A stretch of 53,027 bases of DNA from contig JANWIR010000071.1 in assembly GCA_025449805.1 (NCBI GenBank), positions 1 to 53,027 on the forward strand, written 5' to 3'. Made by a program: the position numbers and the translations under genes. This document shows positions 22,685-30,668 of this stretch, piece by piece. The notes under the pieces are model-generated. The model saw only the letters and a program-made list of their open reading frames with translations. It ran no database searches and was not told the origin of the DNA. This DNA is from Acidimicrobiales bacterium. Its GTDB lineage: Bacteria > Actinomycetota > Acidimicrobiia > Acidimicrobiales > RAAP-2. Positions within the stretch are counted from its first letter, which is position 1. Every line of letters starts with the position of its first letter.

Positions 22685-23101
22685 TTACTTCTTCGTCGCC
22701 CAGAAGATTTCGGCGATGGCGTCGATCTCGCTCAAGAGTCGGTCGGCGACCGCGACGTCGTTCGTCTTCTTGGCCTCGCCGGCGCTCTTGGTGGCCTTCC
22801 AGAAGAGGTCGTGGAGGTTCGGGTACTTCTCGAGGTGCTCGGGCTTGAAGTAGTCCGTCCATAGGACCCAGAGGTGGTGCTTGGTGAGCTCGCTGCGCTC
22901 CTCTTTGATGAGCGTGGCGCGGACCTTGAAGTCGGGGTCGGACGAGGCCGCGTACTTCTCCATGCAGGCCTTTACCGACTGGGCTTCAATCCTGGCCTGG
23001 GCCGGGTCGTAGACGCCACAGGGCAGGTCACAGTGCGCCGAAGCGACCAGGGGGGTGGTGGTGGCGTCGAGCCAGCCGTTAAAGCGAGAACGAATCGTCA
23101 T
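22685..23101 (-). CDS. sodN: Nickel superoxide dismutase
   Basis: A 138-residue precursor. The nickel hook HCDLPCGVY begins at His23; His23, Cys24 and Cys28 are the metal ligands after removal of a 22-residue leader. The mature 116-residue form is the usual four-helix subunit of the hexameric enzyme, which converts superoxide to peroxide and oxygen in the cytosol. GAAAGG lies seven bases before the ATG. The maturation protease gene is divergent, 87 bases away. All family residues are in place. Confidence 0.95.
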   Translation of the reverse strand: MTIRSRFNGWLDATTTPLVASAHCDLPCGVYDPAQARIEAQSVKACMEKYAASSDPDFKVRATLIKEERSELTKHHLWVLWTDYFKPEHLEKYPNLHDLFWKATKSAGEAKKTNDVAVADRLLSEIDAIAEIFWATKK

Positions 23102-23176
23102 AGTGGTGCCTTTCGTGCGTGAACGCGCTGGAACGTGCGCGAGTTGTCATCCTGCAGGATAGCCAGCCACCTGGGA

Positions 23177-23182
23177 TAACGT
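23177..23182 (+). promoter_or_regulatory. -10 element of sodX, leaderless start
   Basis: TAACGT, six bases (TCACTC), then GTG 23189. No ribosome-binding site. Confidence 0.5.
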
Positions 23183-23188
23183 TCACTC

Positions 23189-23497
23189 GTGAGCGCTCTC
23201 GTCGAGTTTTTCGTGCGCCGAGTTACCGTCGAAGGCTCATCCATGGCACCCACCTACTTGCCCGGCGAGCGACTGACGGCCTGGCGACGCTGGCGCGCGG
23301 TGCGCCCGGGGGACGTCGTGGTCGTGCGTGATCCGCGCGACGGCCAGCGGTGGCTCTTGAAACGGTGCGTGCAAGTCGTCGGTTCACAAGTGGATTTGCG
23401 CGGGGACAACGCCCAAGCGTCCACCGATTCACGTGATTTTGGTCTCGTCTCCAGTCGTCACGTGATCTACCTGGTTGCGACGCCGAAGTCACCCTAA
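23189..23497 (+). CDS. sodX: Nickel-type superoxide dismutase maturation protease
   Basis: A 102-residue S26-type peptidase. VEGSSMAPTYLPGERL carries the catalytic Ser (Ser18, before Met), and RWLLKRCVQVVG carries the general base Lys58. DLRGDNAQASTDSRDFG is the conserved signal-peptidase C-terminal box. There is no membrane anchor, as in known SodX proteins, which free the N-terminal His of SodN. The position divergent to sodN supports this. Confidence 0.92.
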   Translation: MSALVEFFVRRVTVEGSSMAPTYLPGERLTAWRRWRAVRPGDVVVVRDPRDGQRWLLKRCVQVVGSQVDLRGDNAQASTDSRDFGLVSSRHVIYLVATPKSP

Positions 23498-23528
23498 AGT
23501 CGCCCGTCGCTTTCCGAGTGCTCGCCGG

Positions 23529-23534
23529 TAGGCT
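23529..23534 (+). promoter_or_regulatory. -10 element of mshA, leaderless start
   Basis: TAGGCT, six bases (TCGGCC), then ATG 23541. Confidence 0.55.
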
Positions 23535-23540
23535 TCGGCC

Positions 23541-24758
23541 ATGGCTCGCCTCGCCGTGCTCTCGTACCACACGTCACCTCTGGCCCAACCGGGTACCGGT
23601 GACGGCGGCGGCATGAACGTCTACGTGCGCGAACTTTCGAGTGCGCTCGCCCGACTTGGTCACGAGGTGGACGTCTACACCCGACGCGACAGTCCGTTCC
23701 TGCGCGACGTCGTGGACGTTGAACCCGGTTTTCGGGTCCACCACGTCACCGCCGGTCCCGAGCGGGCCCTCGAGCGCGACGAACTACCCCAGTACGTTGG
23801 TTGCTACGCCGACGAGCTCGAAGCGCACTTCGCGATGGTCGGCGCACCCGACGTGCTCCACGCGAACTACTGGTTGAGTGGACTGGCCGGTCACCGTTTA
23901 AAGCACGCGTTGGAAATCCCCCTCGTCGTGACCTTTCACACGCTCGAGCGAGTCAAGGCCCACACGTTTGAGCCCGAGTCCGAGGACCGAGCCTTCCAAG
24001 AGGCCGCGATCATCGCCTGCGCGGACGCGGTGCTCGCGAGCTGTGACGTCGAGGCGGCCCAGTTCGAGCACTTCTATAACGCGGATCCCGCTCGCGTGAC
24101 CATCGTGCCCCTCGGCGTGGAGCACGCGTTCTTCTCGCCGGGTGATCGACCCCAAGCGCGACGAGCCCTCGGCCTACCGGACGAGGGGGCACTGCTCCTT
24201 TTCGTGGGTCGCCTGCAGGCGCTCAAGGGCGTCGACCTCGCCCTCGAAACCCTCATTGAGCTCCGTGAGCGAGGTCACGACGCGCGACTGGCCATCATTG
24301 GCGGACCCTCCGGTCCCGACGGACGCGCGGCCCTTGAGGCGCTCCACCGACGCGTCGACGAAGCGGGGGTCATTCATGAGGTGCTCTTTGTCGCGCCCCA
24401 GGGGCACCAGTTGCTCTCGACGTGGATGCGCGCCGCCGACGTGACGCTCGTTCCCTCGCGGGCCGAGAGTTTCGGTCTGGTCGCCTTGGAGTCGGCGGCT
24501 TGCGGCACGCCGGTGATCGCGAGTGACGTGGGGGGACTCTCGACGTTGGTCGTGCCGGGCGAGACCGGCTACTTGGTGAGCGAGCGTTCGCCGCGGATCT
24601 GGGCCGACCTCGTCACGCGCGCACTCGAACCCGCGACCGCGCTCGCGCTGAGCAACGAAGCAGTGCTGGTAGCGCGTCGCTACACCTGGCGCGGCGCTGG
24701 CGAAACCTTGGGCGCGCTGATCACGGCCCTCAGCCGTCAGCGCCTCGTGCACTGTTGA
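23541..24758 (+). CDS. mshA: D-inositol-3-phosphate glycosyltransferase (GT4)
   Basis: A 405-residue GT-B enzyme. The N-terminal block HTSPLAQPGTGDGGGMNVYV is diagnostic of MshA, which joins GlcNAc from UDP-GlcNAc to 1D-myo-inositol 3-phosphate in the first step of mycothiol synthesis. The C-terminal domain has GRLQALKGVDLAL and PSRAESFGLVALESAACGTPVIASDVGG, with the E-x7-E motif of GT4. A YbjN gene follows immediately, as in mycobacteria. The presence of mycothiol chemistry supports an actinobacterial host. Confidence 0.87.
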   Translation: MARLAVLSYHTSPLAQPGTGDGGGMNVYVRELSSALARLGHEVDVYTRRDSPFLRDVVDVEPGFRVHHVTAGPERALERDELPQYVGCYADELEAHFAMVGAPDVLHANYWLSGLAGHRLKHALEIPLVVTFHTLERVKAHTFEPESEDRAFQEAAIIACADAVLASCDVEAAQFEHFYNADPARVTIVPLGVEHAFFSPGDRPQARRALGLPDEGALLLFVGRLQALKGVDLALETLIELRERGHDARLAIIGGPSGPDGRAALEALHRRVDEAGVIHEVLFVAPQGHQLLSTWMRAADVTLVPSRAESFGLVALESAACGTPVIASDVGGLSTLVVPGETGYLVSERSPRIWADLVTRALEPATALALSNEAVLVARRYTWRGAGETLGALITALSRQRLVHC

Positions 24759-24759
24759 C

Positions 24760-25251
24760 GTGAGTCGCGCCCCCCTCGGTGGCGCCGACGACGAAGCCCG
24801 GGTTAACGACACTCTCGCCCAGTGGGCCACCACCTGGTCGCGTTCGTCGGCGCTCATTGGCGTCGAGCATCAGCGCACCGCCGACGACCGCGGGCACTTT
24901 CACTGGCTGGTACGACTGCGCGGTGACGAGCGTGAGGTCATGACCGTCTGGCTCGCCCTGCGCCAGCGCACGATCCACGTCGAGTGCGAGATCACGCCGG
25001 CCCCCGAGCGCAATCGCGAAGAGGTTTACCGCTACGCGCTCGTCAAGAACGCTGAATTACGCGAGGTCCACGTGGCGCTCGGCCCCGAGTCCGGGCTCTA
25101 CCTGATGACCCACGTGCCGATTCACGAATTCACGGTTGAGCGACTCGACGAGGTAATGGGCGCGATCGTGGTTTACGTCGATGAGCTCTACCCCACGATG
25201 ATGTCGAGCGCGTTCGCCTGGTTTCGACGCCGGGTCCGACGCGGAAGTTAA
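24760..25251 (+). CDS. YbjN domain-containing protein
   Basis: A 163-residue protein of the YbjN / type III secretion chaperone-like fold (HFHWLVRLRGDEREVMTVWLALRQRTIHVECEIT; YALVKNAELREVHVALGPESGLYLMTHVPIHEFTVERLDEVMGAIV). It has no catalytic motifs and probably binds other proteins. The GTG at 24760 comes one base after the mshA stop, so they are co-transcribed, and the same neighbourhood is known in mycobacteria. Confidence 0.8.
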   Translation: MSRAPLGGADDEARVNDTLAQWATTWSRSSALIGVEHQRTADDRGHFHWLVRLRGDEREVMTVWLALRQRTIHVECEITPAPERNREEVYRYALVKNAELREVHVALGPESGLYLMTHVPIHEFTVERLDEVMGAIVVYVDELYPTMMSSAFAWFRRRVRRGS

Positions 25252-25256
25252 CCGGA

Positions 25257-25262
25257 TAGCGT
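25257..25262 (+). promoter_or_regulatory. -10 element of proC, leaderless start
   Basis: TAGCGT, six bases (TTGGCG), then ATG 25269. This decides the start against the TTG at 25263. Confidence 0.55.
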
Positions 25263-25268
25263 TTGGCG

Positions 25269-26075
25269 ATGACTTATCGATTAGTGATTGTCGGCGGCGG
25301 ACGCATGGGCTCGGCGTTGGCCGAGGGACTGCGAAACGCGTCGTGGTGCGCCCCGGAAGAACTCTGCGTGAGTGTGCGTCGCGCCGAGTCGATTCCCGCC
25401 CTCGCCGAACGACTCGAGGGCGTGGCGATTTCGGTGGGGCTACCCACGGAGGGCGTCGACGCGTCGACGGGAGCCGTGATCTGTGTCAAGCCCGACTACG
25501 CCGAATCGGTGGCGACCCAACTGGCCGCGGCGAAGTTCACGCGGGTGCTTTCGGTCGTGGCGGGGCTGTCGTGCGCCCGTCTCGAAGCGGCCTTTCCCGG
25601 GCCGGTCGCGGTGGTGCGCTCGATGCCGAACACGCCGGTACTCATCGGCCGCGGCGTGACGGCTATTGCTGGCGGCTCGCGCGTGACGAGCGACGACCTC
25701 GCCTGGGCCGAGTCAATCCTGTCGGCGGTGGGCACTGTCGTGCGCGTCACGGAACGGCAGATCGACGCCGTGACGGGACTGTCGGGACCCATGCCGGCTT
25801 ACCTGTACTTGGTTATTGAGGCGCTGATCGAAGCTGGCGTGCACCAGGGCCTCGCGCACGACGTGTCGCGCCAACTGGTCGTGGACTCCTTCGTGGGTTC
25901 GGCCCTCTTACTCGCCGAGACGGGTCTGAGCCCCGAGGAACTGCGCGCGCAGGTCACCTCGCCGGGGGGCACGACGGCGGCCGGCCTGCGCGTGCTCGAA
26001 AGTCGCGCCGTGCGCTCGGCGTTCCTCGAAACCGTGGCCGCCGCGGCCGAGCGTTCACGCCAAATGGGCCGGTAG
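25269..26075 (+). CDS. proC: Pyrroline-5-carboxylate reductase
   Basis: A 268-residue enzyme. VIVGGGRMGSALAEGL is the NADPH-binding Rossmann start; VVRSMPNTPVLIGRGVTAIAGG and the C-terminal TSPGGTTAAGLRVLE block are typical of ProC, which makes proline from pyrroline-5-carboxylate. VTGLSGPMPAYLYLVIEALIEAGVHQGL is the substrate-binding part. It ends just before the rex promoter. Confidence 0.92.
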   Translation: MTYRLVIVGGGRMGSALAEGLRNASWCAPEELCVSVRRAESIPALAERLEGVAISVGLPTEGVDASTGAVICVKPDYAESVATQLAAAKFTRVLSVVAGLSCARLEAAFPGPVAVVRSMPNTPVLIGRGVTAIAGGSRVTSDDLAWAESILSAVGTVVRVTERQIDAVTGLSGPMPAYLYLVIEALIEAGVHQGLAHDVSRQLVVDSFVGSALLLAETGLSPEELRAQVTSPGGTTAAGLRVLESRAVRSAFLETVAAAAERSRQMGR

Positions 26076-26086
26076 TCCTCCACTAC

Positions 26087-26092
26087 TAGCGT
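26087..26092 (+). promoter_or_regulatory. -10 element of rex, leaderless start
   Basis: TAGCGT, six bases (GGAGGC), then GTG 26099. The spacer itself looks like a ribosome-binding site but is too close to the start to act as one. Confidence 0.5.
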
Positions 26093-26098
26093 GGAGGC

Positions 26099-26794
26099 GT
26101 GGTCACGCCGCGTCTGCGCTCGAAAAAGCTCTCCGAGCCGACTATTGCGCGCCTGCCCGTCTACCAACGCATCGCCGAAAGCTTCGCGCGACGGGGACTG
26201 AGTCGTATTGACTCCGAACAGATCGGCCAGCTCGCCGGCGTCACCGCCACGACCGTTCGGCGCGACCTCGCCGGACTCGGTTCGTTCGGTACCCGCGGCG
26301 CGGGCTACGACGTGTCGGTGTTGAACGAACGCATTGGCGAGGCCCTGGGCCACGACCGTTCCTACGACGTGGTAGTCGTGGGGCTCGGGAATCTCGGTCG
26401 CGCCCTCGTGAATTCGTCGAACTTCTTGATTCGCGGCGCGCGCCTCGCGGCCCTCTACGACGTCGACCCCTCGGTCATAGGCGTCGAAATTGCGGGCCAC
26501 GTCGTGCGCAACGTTGACGACGGCATCGTGCCGGCGACGGTGGGAGTTATCTGCGCGCCCGCGTCGGCGGCGCAGTTCGTCGCCGACCGCCTCGTCGAGG
26601 CGGACGTGCACGCGATACTCAACTTCTCGCCCCAAGTCGTCACGGTACCCATCGGTACCGCCGTGCACTACGTGGACTTCTCTATTGAACTGCAGATCCT
26701 CATGTACCACCTCAATAACGGCACCGGCCCCCTCGGGGGCGGGGTGCTGCACTCGTTGGGCATCGCCAGCCCGAGCGGCCGTCGACCCTCCTAG
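26099..26794 (+). CDS. rex: Redox-sensing transcriptional repressor Rex
   Basis: A 231-residue protein. The N-terminal winged helix is intact (RLPVYQRIAESFARRGLSRIDSEQIGQLAGVTATTVRRDLAGLGSFGTRGAGYDV). The Rossmann domain has VVVGLGNLGRALV for NAD(H), and the swapped C-terminal helix follows. Rex senses the NADH/NAD ratio and typically represses respiratory genes. Here it precedes hemA, an arrangement known in actinobacteria, so tetrapyrrole synthesis is probably under redox control. Confidence 0.93.
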   Translation: MVTPRLRSKKLSEPTIARLPVYQRIAESFARRGLSRIDSEQIGQLAGVTATTVRRDLAGLGSFGTRGAGYDVSVLNERIGEALGHDRSYDVVVVGLGNLGRALVNSSNFLIRGARLAALYDVDPSVIGVEIAGHVVRNVDDGIVPATVGVICAPASAAQFVADRLVEADVHAILNFSPQVVTVPIGTAVHYVDFSIELQILMYHLNNGTGPLGGGVLHSLGIASPSGRRPS

Positions 26795-26797
26795 CAT
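26792..26797 (+). promoter_or_regulatory. Possible extra promoter for hemA
   Basis: TAGCAT inside the rex end, 21 bases before the hemA GTG, with GGAGGG in between as ribosome-binding site. Confidence 0.35.
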
Positions 26798-26818
26798 GGT
26801 GGGGAGCGCGGAGGGCAC

Positions 26819-28081
26819 GTGGCACTGATTTCCATTGGCATTGATCACGAGCACGCGTCGCTCGATCTCCTCGAACGCGCGACCGTGCCCGAGCACGAGT
26901 GGAGCAAGATGTTGCGCACGCTCGTGAGCCACCGCAATATTCACGAGGCGGTCTTCGTGTCGACCTGCCTACGTACCGAGGTCGTGGCGGTCATTGACCG
27001 ATTTCACGGCGCGGTCGACGAAATTACGACGACGTTGGCCGAGGCGACCGGCGTCGCCGCGTTGGAATTTGAAGATCGCTTGACCGTCAACTACGAGCGT
27101 GACGTGGCCGCCCACCTCTTTAGCGTGGCGGCCGGGCTCAAGTCCGTCGTGCCGGGGGAGTACGAAATCTTGGGTCAGTTACGACGGGCCCTCGAACTCG
27201 CCATCGAAGAGCAGACCACGGGTTCGGAGATTACGGACCTCTTTCAGCGGGCCATCGCTTCGGGGCGACACGTCCGACACGAAACCTCCATCGCGCGCGG
27301 AACGTTGAGCTTCGCGCACGCCGCGGTGAGCGCCGCGACCGACGAAATTGGTGGCGACCTCGCGGGCGCCTCGGTCGTCGTCGTCGGGGCCGGTCAACTG
27401 GCCAGTGGCGTCGCGCGCAGCCTTCTCGCGCACCCCGAGCGGGTGTCGTCGCTACTCATCGTGAATCGCACGTTGGCGCGGGCCCAATCGTTGGCCGACG
27501 AGCTCGGTGACGATCGCGTTCGCGTTGGTGAACTTAACGACATTGCGTCGTCCCTGCCCGAGGCGCGACTCATTGTCACCGCCCTCGAGGCGCCCGCCCC
27601 CGTCGTGATGGCCCAGCACGTGGCGAACTTGACCCACGACCTGTTGGTGGTGGACCTCGGCGTTCCTCGCGCCGTCGCGCACGACGTGGAGGAAAATGCC
27701 TTCGTACGTCGGATTGATATTTCAACGCTGCGCGACCGGATCGATCGCGCGCTGGGCGACCGACGCGACGCCATCGCCGACGCGCAGCGCATTGTAGCCG
27801 CCGACGTGGAGCGATTCTTGGCCGACCAACGAGCGCGCGGCGCGGCGTCAATCGTGCGCGAACTGCGCGAGCACTTCGACGAAGTCGTCACCGGAGAAAT
27901 CGCGAAACGCGAACGGGACCTCGACGGGCTCAGTGAGGAACAGCGCGAAACCGTCACCTCACTTATTCGCAGCGTCGTAGCCAAGATCGCGCATCGCCCG
28001 ACGGTGGCGCTGAAGGAAGCGGCCGGGACGGACCAGGGAACTCGACTCAGCGAAGCGACCCGCCAGCTCTTCGATCTATGA
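26819..28081 (+). CDS. hemA: Glutamyl-tRNA reductase
   Basis: A 420-residue enzyme that makes glutamate-1-semialdehyde from glutamyl-tRNA. The catalytic Cys50 lies in VSTCLRTE; the usual motif is STCNR-x-E, so Leu replaces the Asn after the Cys. VPGEYEILGQLRRAL and the NADPH-binding VVVVGAGQLASGVARSLL are conserved, and the dimerisation helix is present. GTG start with GGAGGG a few bases upstream. The stop overlaps hemC (ATGA). Confidence 0.93.
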   Translation: MALISIGIDHEHASLDLLERATVPEHEWSKMLRTLVSHRNIHEAVFVSTCLRTEVVAVIDRFHGAVDEITTTLAEATGVAALEFEDRLTVNYERDVAAHLFSVAAGLKSVVPGEYEILGQLRRALELAIEEQTTGSEITDLFQRAIASGRHVRHETSIARGTLSFAHAAVSAATDEIGGDLAGASVVVVGAGQLASGVARSLLAHPERVSSLLIVNRTLARAQSLADELGDDRVRVGELNDIASSLPEARLIVTALEAPAPVVMAQHVANLTHDLLVVDLGVPRAVAHDVEENAFVRRIDISTLRDRIDRALGDRRDAIADAQRIVAADVERFLADQRARGAASIVRELREHFDEVVTGEIAKRERDLDGLSEEQRETVTSLIRSVVAKIAHRPTVALKEAAGTDQGTRLSEATRQLFDL

Positions 28082-28977
28082 CGCTGCGCTTGGCGACGCG
28101 TCGTTCGCCTCTCGCGACGCGCCAAGCCTCTGACGTGCGCGATCGCTTGGCGGCCAGTGGCGTAACGGCGGAACTGGTGTTCGTCGAAACCCAGGGTGAT
28201 CGTGATCGGACCTCGTCGCTCGCGCGCTTGGGTGGCGTGGGCGTCTTCGCGGTCGAGGTGCAGCGCGCGGTACTCGACGGCGCGGCCGACGTCGCGGTCC
28301 ACAGCGCCAAAGACTTGCCCTCGCAAACGCCCGACGGCCTTCTTCTCGTCTGCGTGCCCGAACGCCGCGACCCGGCCGACGTCCTCGTTGGTCGCTCCTT
28401 GGCGGGACTCGGTCCCGGCGCGACCGTCGCCACCGGATCGCCGCGACGACGCGCGTTACTGCTCGAGCGTCGCCCGGATCTCAACGTCGTGGAGTTACGC
28501 GGCAATATGGCGACGCGTCTCGCGCGCGCGGGCCACGACGGCGTCGACGCCGTGGTGGCGGCCGCGGCGGCCCTCGAACGACTCGATCAAACTGACCTGA
28601 TCGCCGAGCGACTCGAGCCGAGCTGGTTCGTTCCCCAAGTGGGTCAGGGCGCCATTGCGCTCGAGGTGCGCGATGACGACACCGTCACGATCGAGGTGCT
28701 CGCCGCACTCAATGATGAGAAGGCTCTACGCGCGCTGCGCGCCGAACGCGCCTACCTGCGCGAACTCGGCGCCGGCTGTCAGGTACCCACGGGGGCTAAC
28801 GCCACGGTGCACGACGACGAACTGACACTCTCGGGGGTCATGCTCGCACCCGACGGAGCCGCCAGCGTGCGCGACGTGCTGTCGGGCTACGACCCCGACG
28901 CGGTAGGCGTCGCACTCGCGCGACGGCTGCGCGATGATCTCGGTGGTGGCAACTTCTGGGCGCCACTCGACGCGTGA
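28078..28977 (+). CDS. hemC: Porphobilinogen deaminase
   Basis: A 299-residue enzyme assembling four porphobilinogens into hydroxymethylbilane. LRLATRRSPLATRQA, FAVEVQRAVLDGAADVAVHSAKDLPS and VATGSPRRRALL are family blocks; the cofactor-attaching Cys234 lies in LGAGCQVPTGA. Coupled to hemA by ATGA and to hemD by GTGA. Confidence 0.95.
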   Translation: MTLRLATRRSPLATRQASDVRDRLAASGVTAELVFVETQGDRDRTSSLARLGGVGVFAVEVQRAVLDGAADVAVHSAKDLPSQTPDGLLLVCVPERRDPADVLVGRSLAGLGPGATVATGSPRRRALLLERRPDLNVVELRGNMATRLARAGHDGVDAVVAAAAALERLDQTDLIAERLEPSWFVPQVGQGAIALEVRDDDTVTIEVLAALNDEKALRALRAERAYLRELGAGCQVPTGANATVHDDELTLSGVMLAPDGAASVRDVLSGYDPDAVGVALARRLRDDLGGGNFWAPLDA

Positions 28978-29669
28978 TTCGCGTCGCGCTGACGAGGGAG
29001 GAGGGGTCCAACGATGGACTTCGCGGCTACCTCGACGAGTCCTGGGACGTGGTGGAGGTGCCCGCGACGCGCACGTCGTACCTGAGCGACGAGGCTTTTG
29101 ACGCGTCGCTGCGCTCGCTGCGTCTCGTGACGTCCTCACCGTGGTTAGTCGCCACGAGCGCGCGCGGGGCGTCGTACGTGACGCGCGCGGCCCACGCCCT
29201 CGGTGTCAAAGCGCGGGTGGCGTGCGTGGGGGAACAAACCGCCCGAGCCGTCGAAGATCACGGCGTGCACGTTGAGGTGGTGGGGGAGTCGGGTGCGGCG
29301 GCGCTGGCGCCGTATCTGGACGGCGAGGTCGTGATCGTGGGCGCGTTGGAACGTCGCGGCGATCTGACCCAGTCGCTGCAAGCGCGCGACGTCGAGGTGC
29401 ACGAAGTGACGTGTTACGAGACGTTTGCGCGCGAACTTTCGCCCTCGGAGCAGCTGGCCCTAGGCGCCAGTGACGTGGTCTTCGTGGGCGCGCCCTCGGC
29501 GTGGCGAGTGCTGCGACCCTGGGTGAGTCACGACGCCGCGGTCGTGGTGCCGGGGGCAACCACCGCCAACGAAGTGGGTCCGCGTTTTACGGTTCTCCAG
29601 GGCTGGGACGCAACACTCCGTGATCGCTTGGCCTCGTGGGCTCGACCGCGCGAGGAGGCTCGCGAGTAG
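28974..29669 (+). CDS. hemD: Uroporphyrinogen-III synthase
   Basis: A 231-residue protein of the HemD fold, which closes and inverts hydroxymethylbilane. The family is poorly conserved; the supporting features are an N-terminal VALTREEG, the LVATSARGASYVTRAA block, ACVGEQTARAVEDHGVHVEVVGESGAAALAPYL, and ASDVVFVGAPSAWRVL near the end. Its place between hemC and hemB confirms the call. The GTG start overlaps the hemC stop. Confidence 0.87.
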   Translation: MIRVALTREEGSNDGLRGYLDESWDVVEVPATRTSYLSDEAFDASLRSLRLVTSSPWLVATSARGASYVTRAAHALGVKARVACVGEQTARAVEDHGVHVEVVGESGAAALAPYLDGEVVIVGALERRGDLTQSLQARDVEVHEVTCYETFARELSPSEQLALGASDVVFVGAPSAWRVLRPWVSHDAAVVVPGATTANEVGPRFTVLQGWDATLRDRLASWARPREEARE

Positions 29670-29675
29670 GAACAA

Positions 29676-29681
29676 TAGGCT
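29676..29681 (+). promoter_or_regulatory. -10 element of hemB, leaderless start
   Basis: TAGGCT, six bases (GGAGGA), then GTG 29688, just after the hemD stop. hemB can thus be transcribed apart from hemACD. Confidence 0.5.
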
Positions 29682-29687
29682 GGAGGA

Positions 29688-30668
29688 GTGTTTCCCGCCG
29701 AGCGACCGCGCCGCCTCCGTCGTACGCCCGCCCTTCGTCGACTCGTGGCCGAGACGACGCTGACGCCCGCCAACTTTGTCGCACCCCTCTTCGTCGCCGA
29801 AGGTCTGCGTGAACCGCGGCCGATCGCCACGCTCCCCGGTCACGTGCAGCACACCATCAATAGTCTGCGCGCCGAGGTCGCCGCGCTCGCGCGCGTCGGG
29901 GTGACCGCCGTCATCCTCTTTGGCGTGCCCGAGCACAAAGACGAAATCGGCAGCGGCGCGTGGAATCCCAACGGCGTTGCCCAGGTGGCCCTGCGGGCGC
30001 TACGTGACGATTTTGGCGACGACGTCGTGGTCATGGCTGATCTCTGTTTGGATGAGTACACCAGCCACGGTCATTGCGGGGTCGTGCGCGCCGACGGCAC
30101 GGTCGATAACGACGCGACACTCGAGCTCTACGCGCGCACCGCGATCGCGCAGGCCGAGGCCGGCGCGCAGGTCGTGGCCCCGAGCGGCATGATGGACGGA
30201 CAGGTCGGGGCTATTCGCGCGGCGCTCGACGCCGCGTCGCACGACGACGTCACGATTCTCGCCTACGCGGCTAAGTACGCGAGCGTTTTCTACGGACCGT
30301 TCCGCGACGCGGTGGGCGTGGAGATCGTCGGCGGTGGTGACCGCAAGTCCTACCAGCAAGATTTCGCCAATCGACGAGAGGCGTTGCGCGAGGCGCGCGC
30401 TGACGTCGAGCAGGGGGCCGATCTGGTGATGGTCAAGCCCGCGATGAGCTACCTCGACGTGGTGGCCGACCTGCGGCGTGAATTGACGGTGCCGCTGTGC
30501 GCGTATCACGTAAGTGGGGAGTACGCCATGATCAAGGCCGCCGCCGCGCAGGGCTGGATGGACGCCAGCGCCGCCGCGATCGAACAGCTCACGGCGGTAC
30601 GTCGCGCGGGCGCTGACTTCGTGCTGACCTACTTCGCGCGCGAACTCGCGGAAGAGTGGTCGCGTTGA
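29688..30668 (+). CDS. hemB: Delta-aminolevulinic acid dehydratase (porphobilinogen synthase)
   Basis: A 326-residue enzyme joining two 5-aminolevulinates. The Schiff-base lysines lie in YAAKYASVFYGPF and VMVKPAMSYLD. The metal region reads DLCLDEYTSHGHCG: two of the three zinc Cys are present and the middle one is Asp, the mixed type I recall from other Actinobacteria. FANRREALREA is also typical. The stop overlaps the start of hemL. Confidence 0.94.
   Translation: MFPAERPRRLRRTPALRRLVAETTLTPANFVAPLFVAEGLREPRPIATLPGHVQHTINSLRAEVAALARVGVTAVILFGVPEHKDEIGSGAWNPNGVAQVALRALRDDFGDDVVVMADLCLDEYTSHGHCGVVRADGTVDNDATLELYARTAIAQAEAGAQVVAPSGMMDGQVGAIRAALDAASHDDVTILAYAAKYASVFYGPFRDAVGVEIVGGGDRKSYQQDFANRREALREARADVEQGADLVMVKPAMSYLDVVADLRRELTVPLCAYHVSGEYAMIKAAAAQGWMDASAAAIEQLTAVRRAGADFVLTYFARELAEEWSR

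Noticed and set aside
22685-23497. sodN/sodX as a novel pair
   Set aside because: The divergent nickel superoxide dismutase and its maturation protease are a known arrangement with all expected residues.
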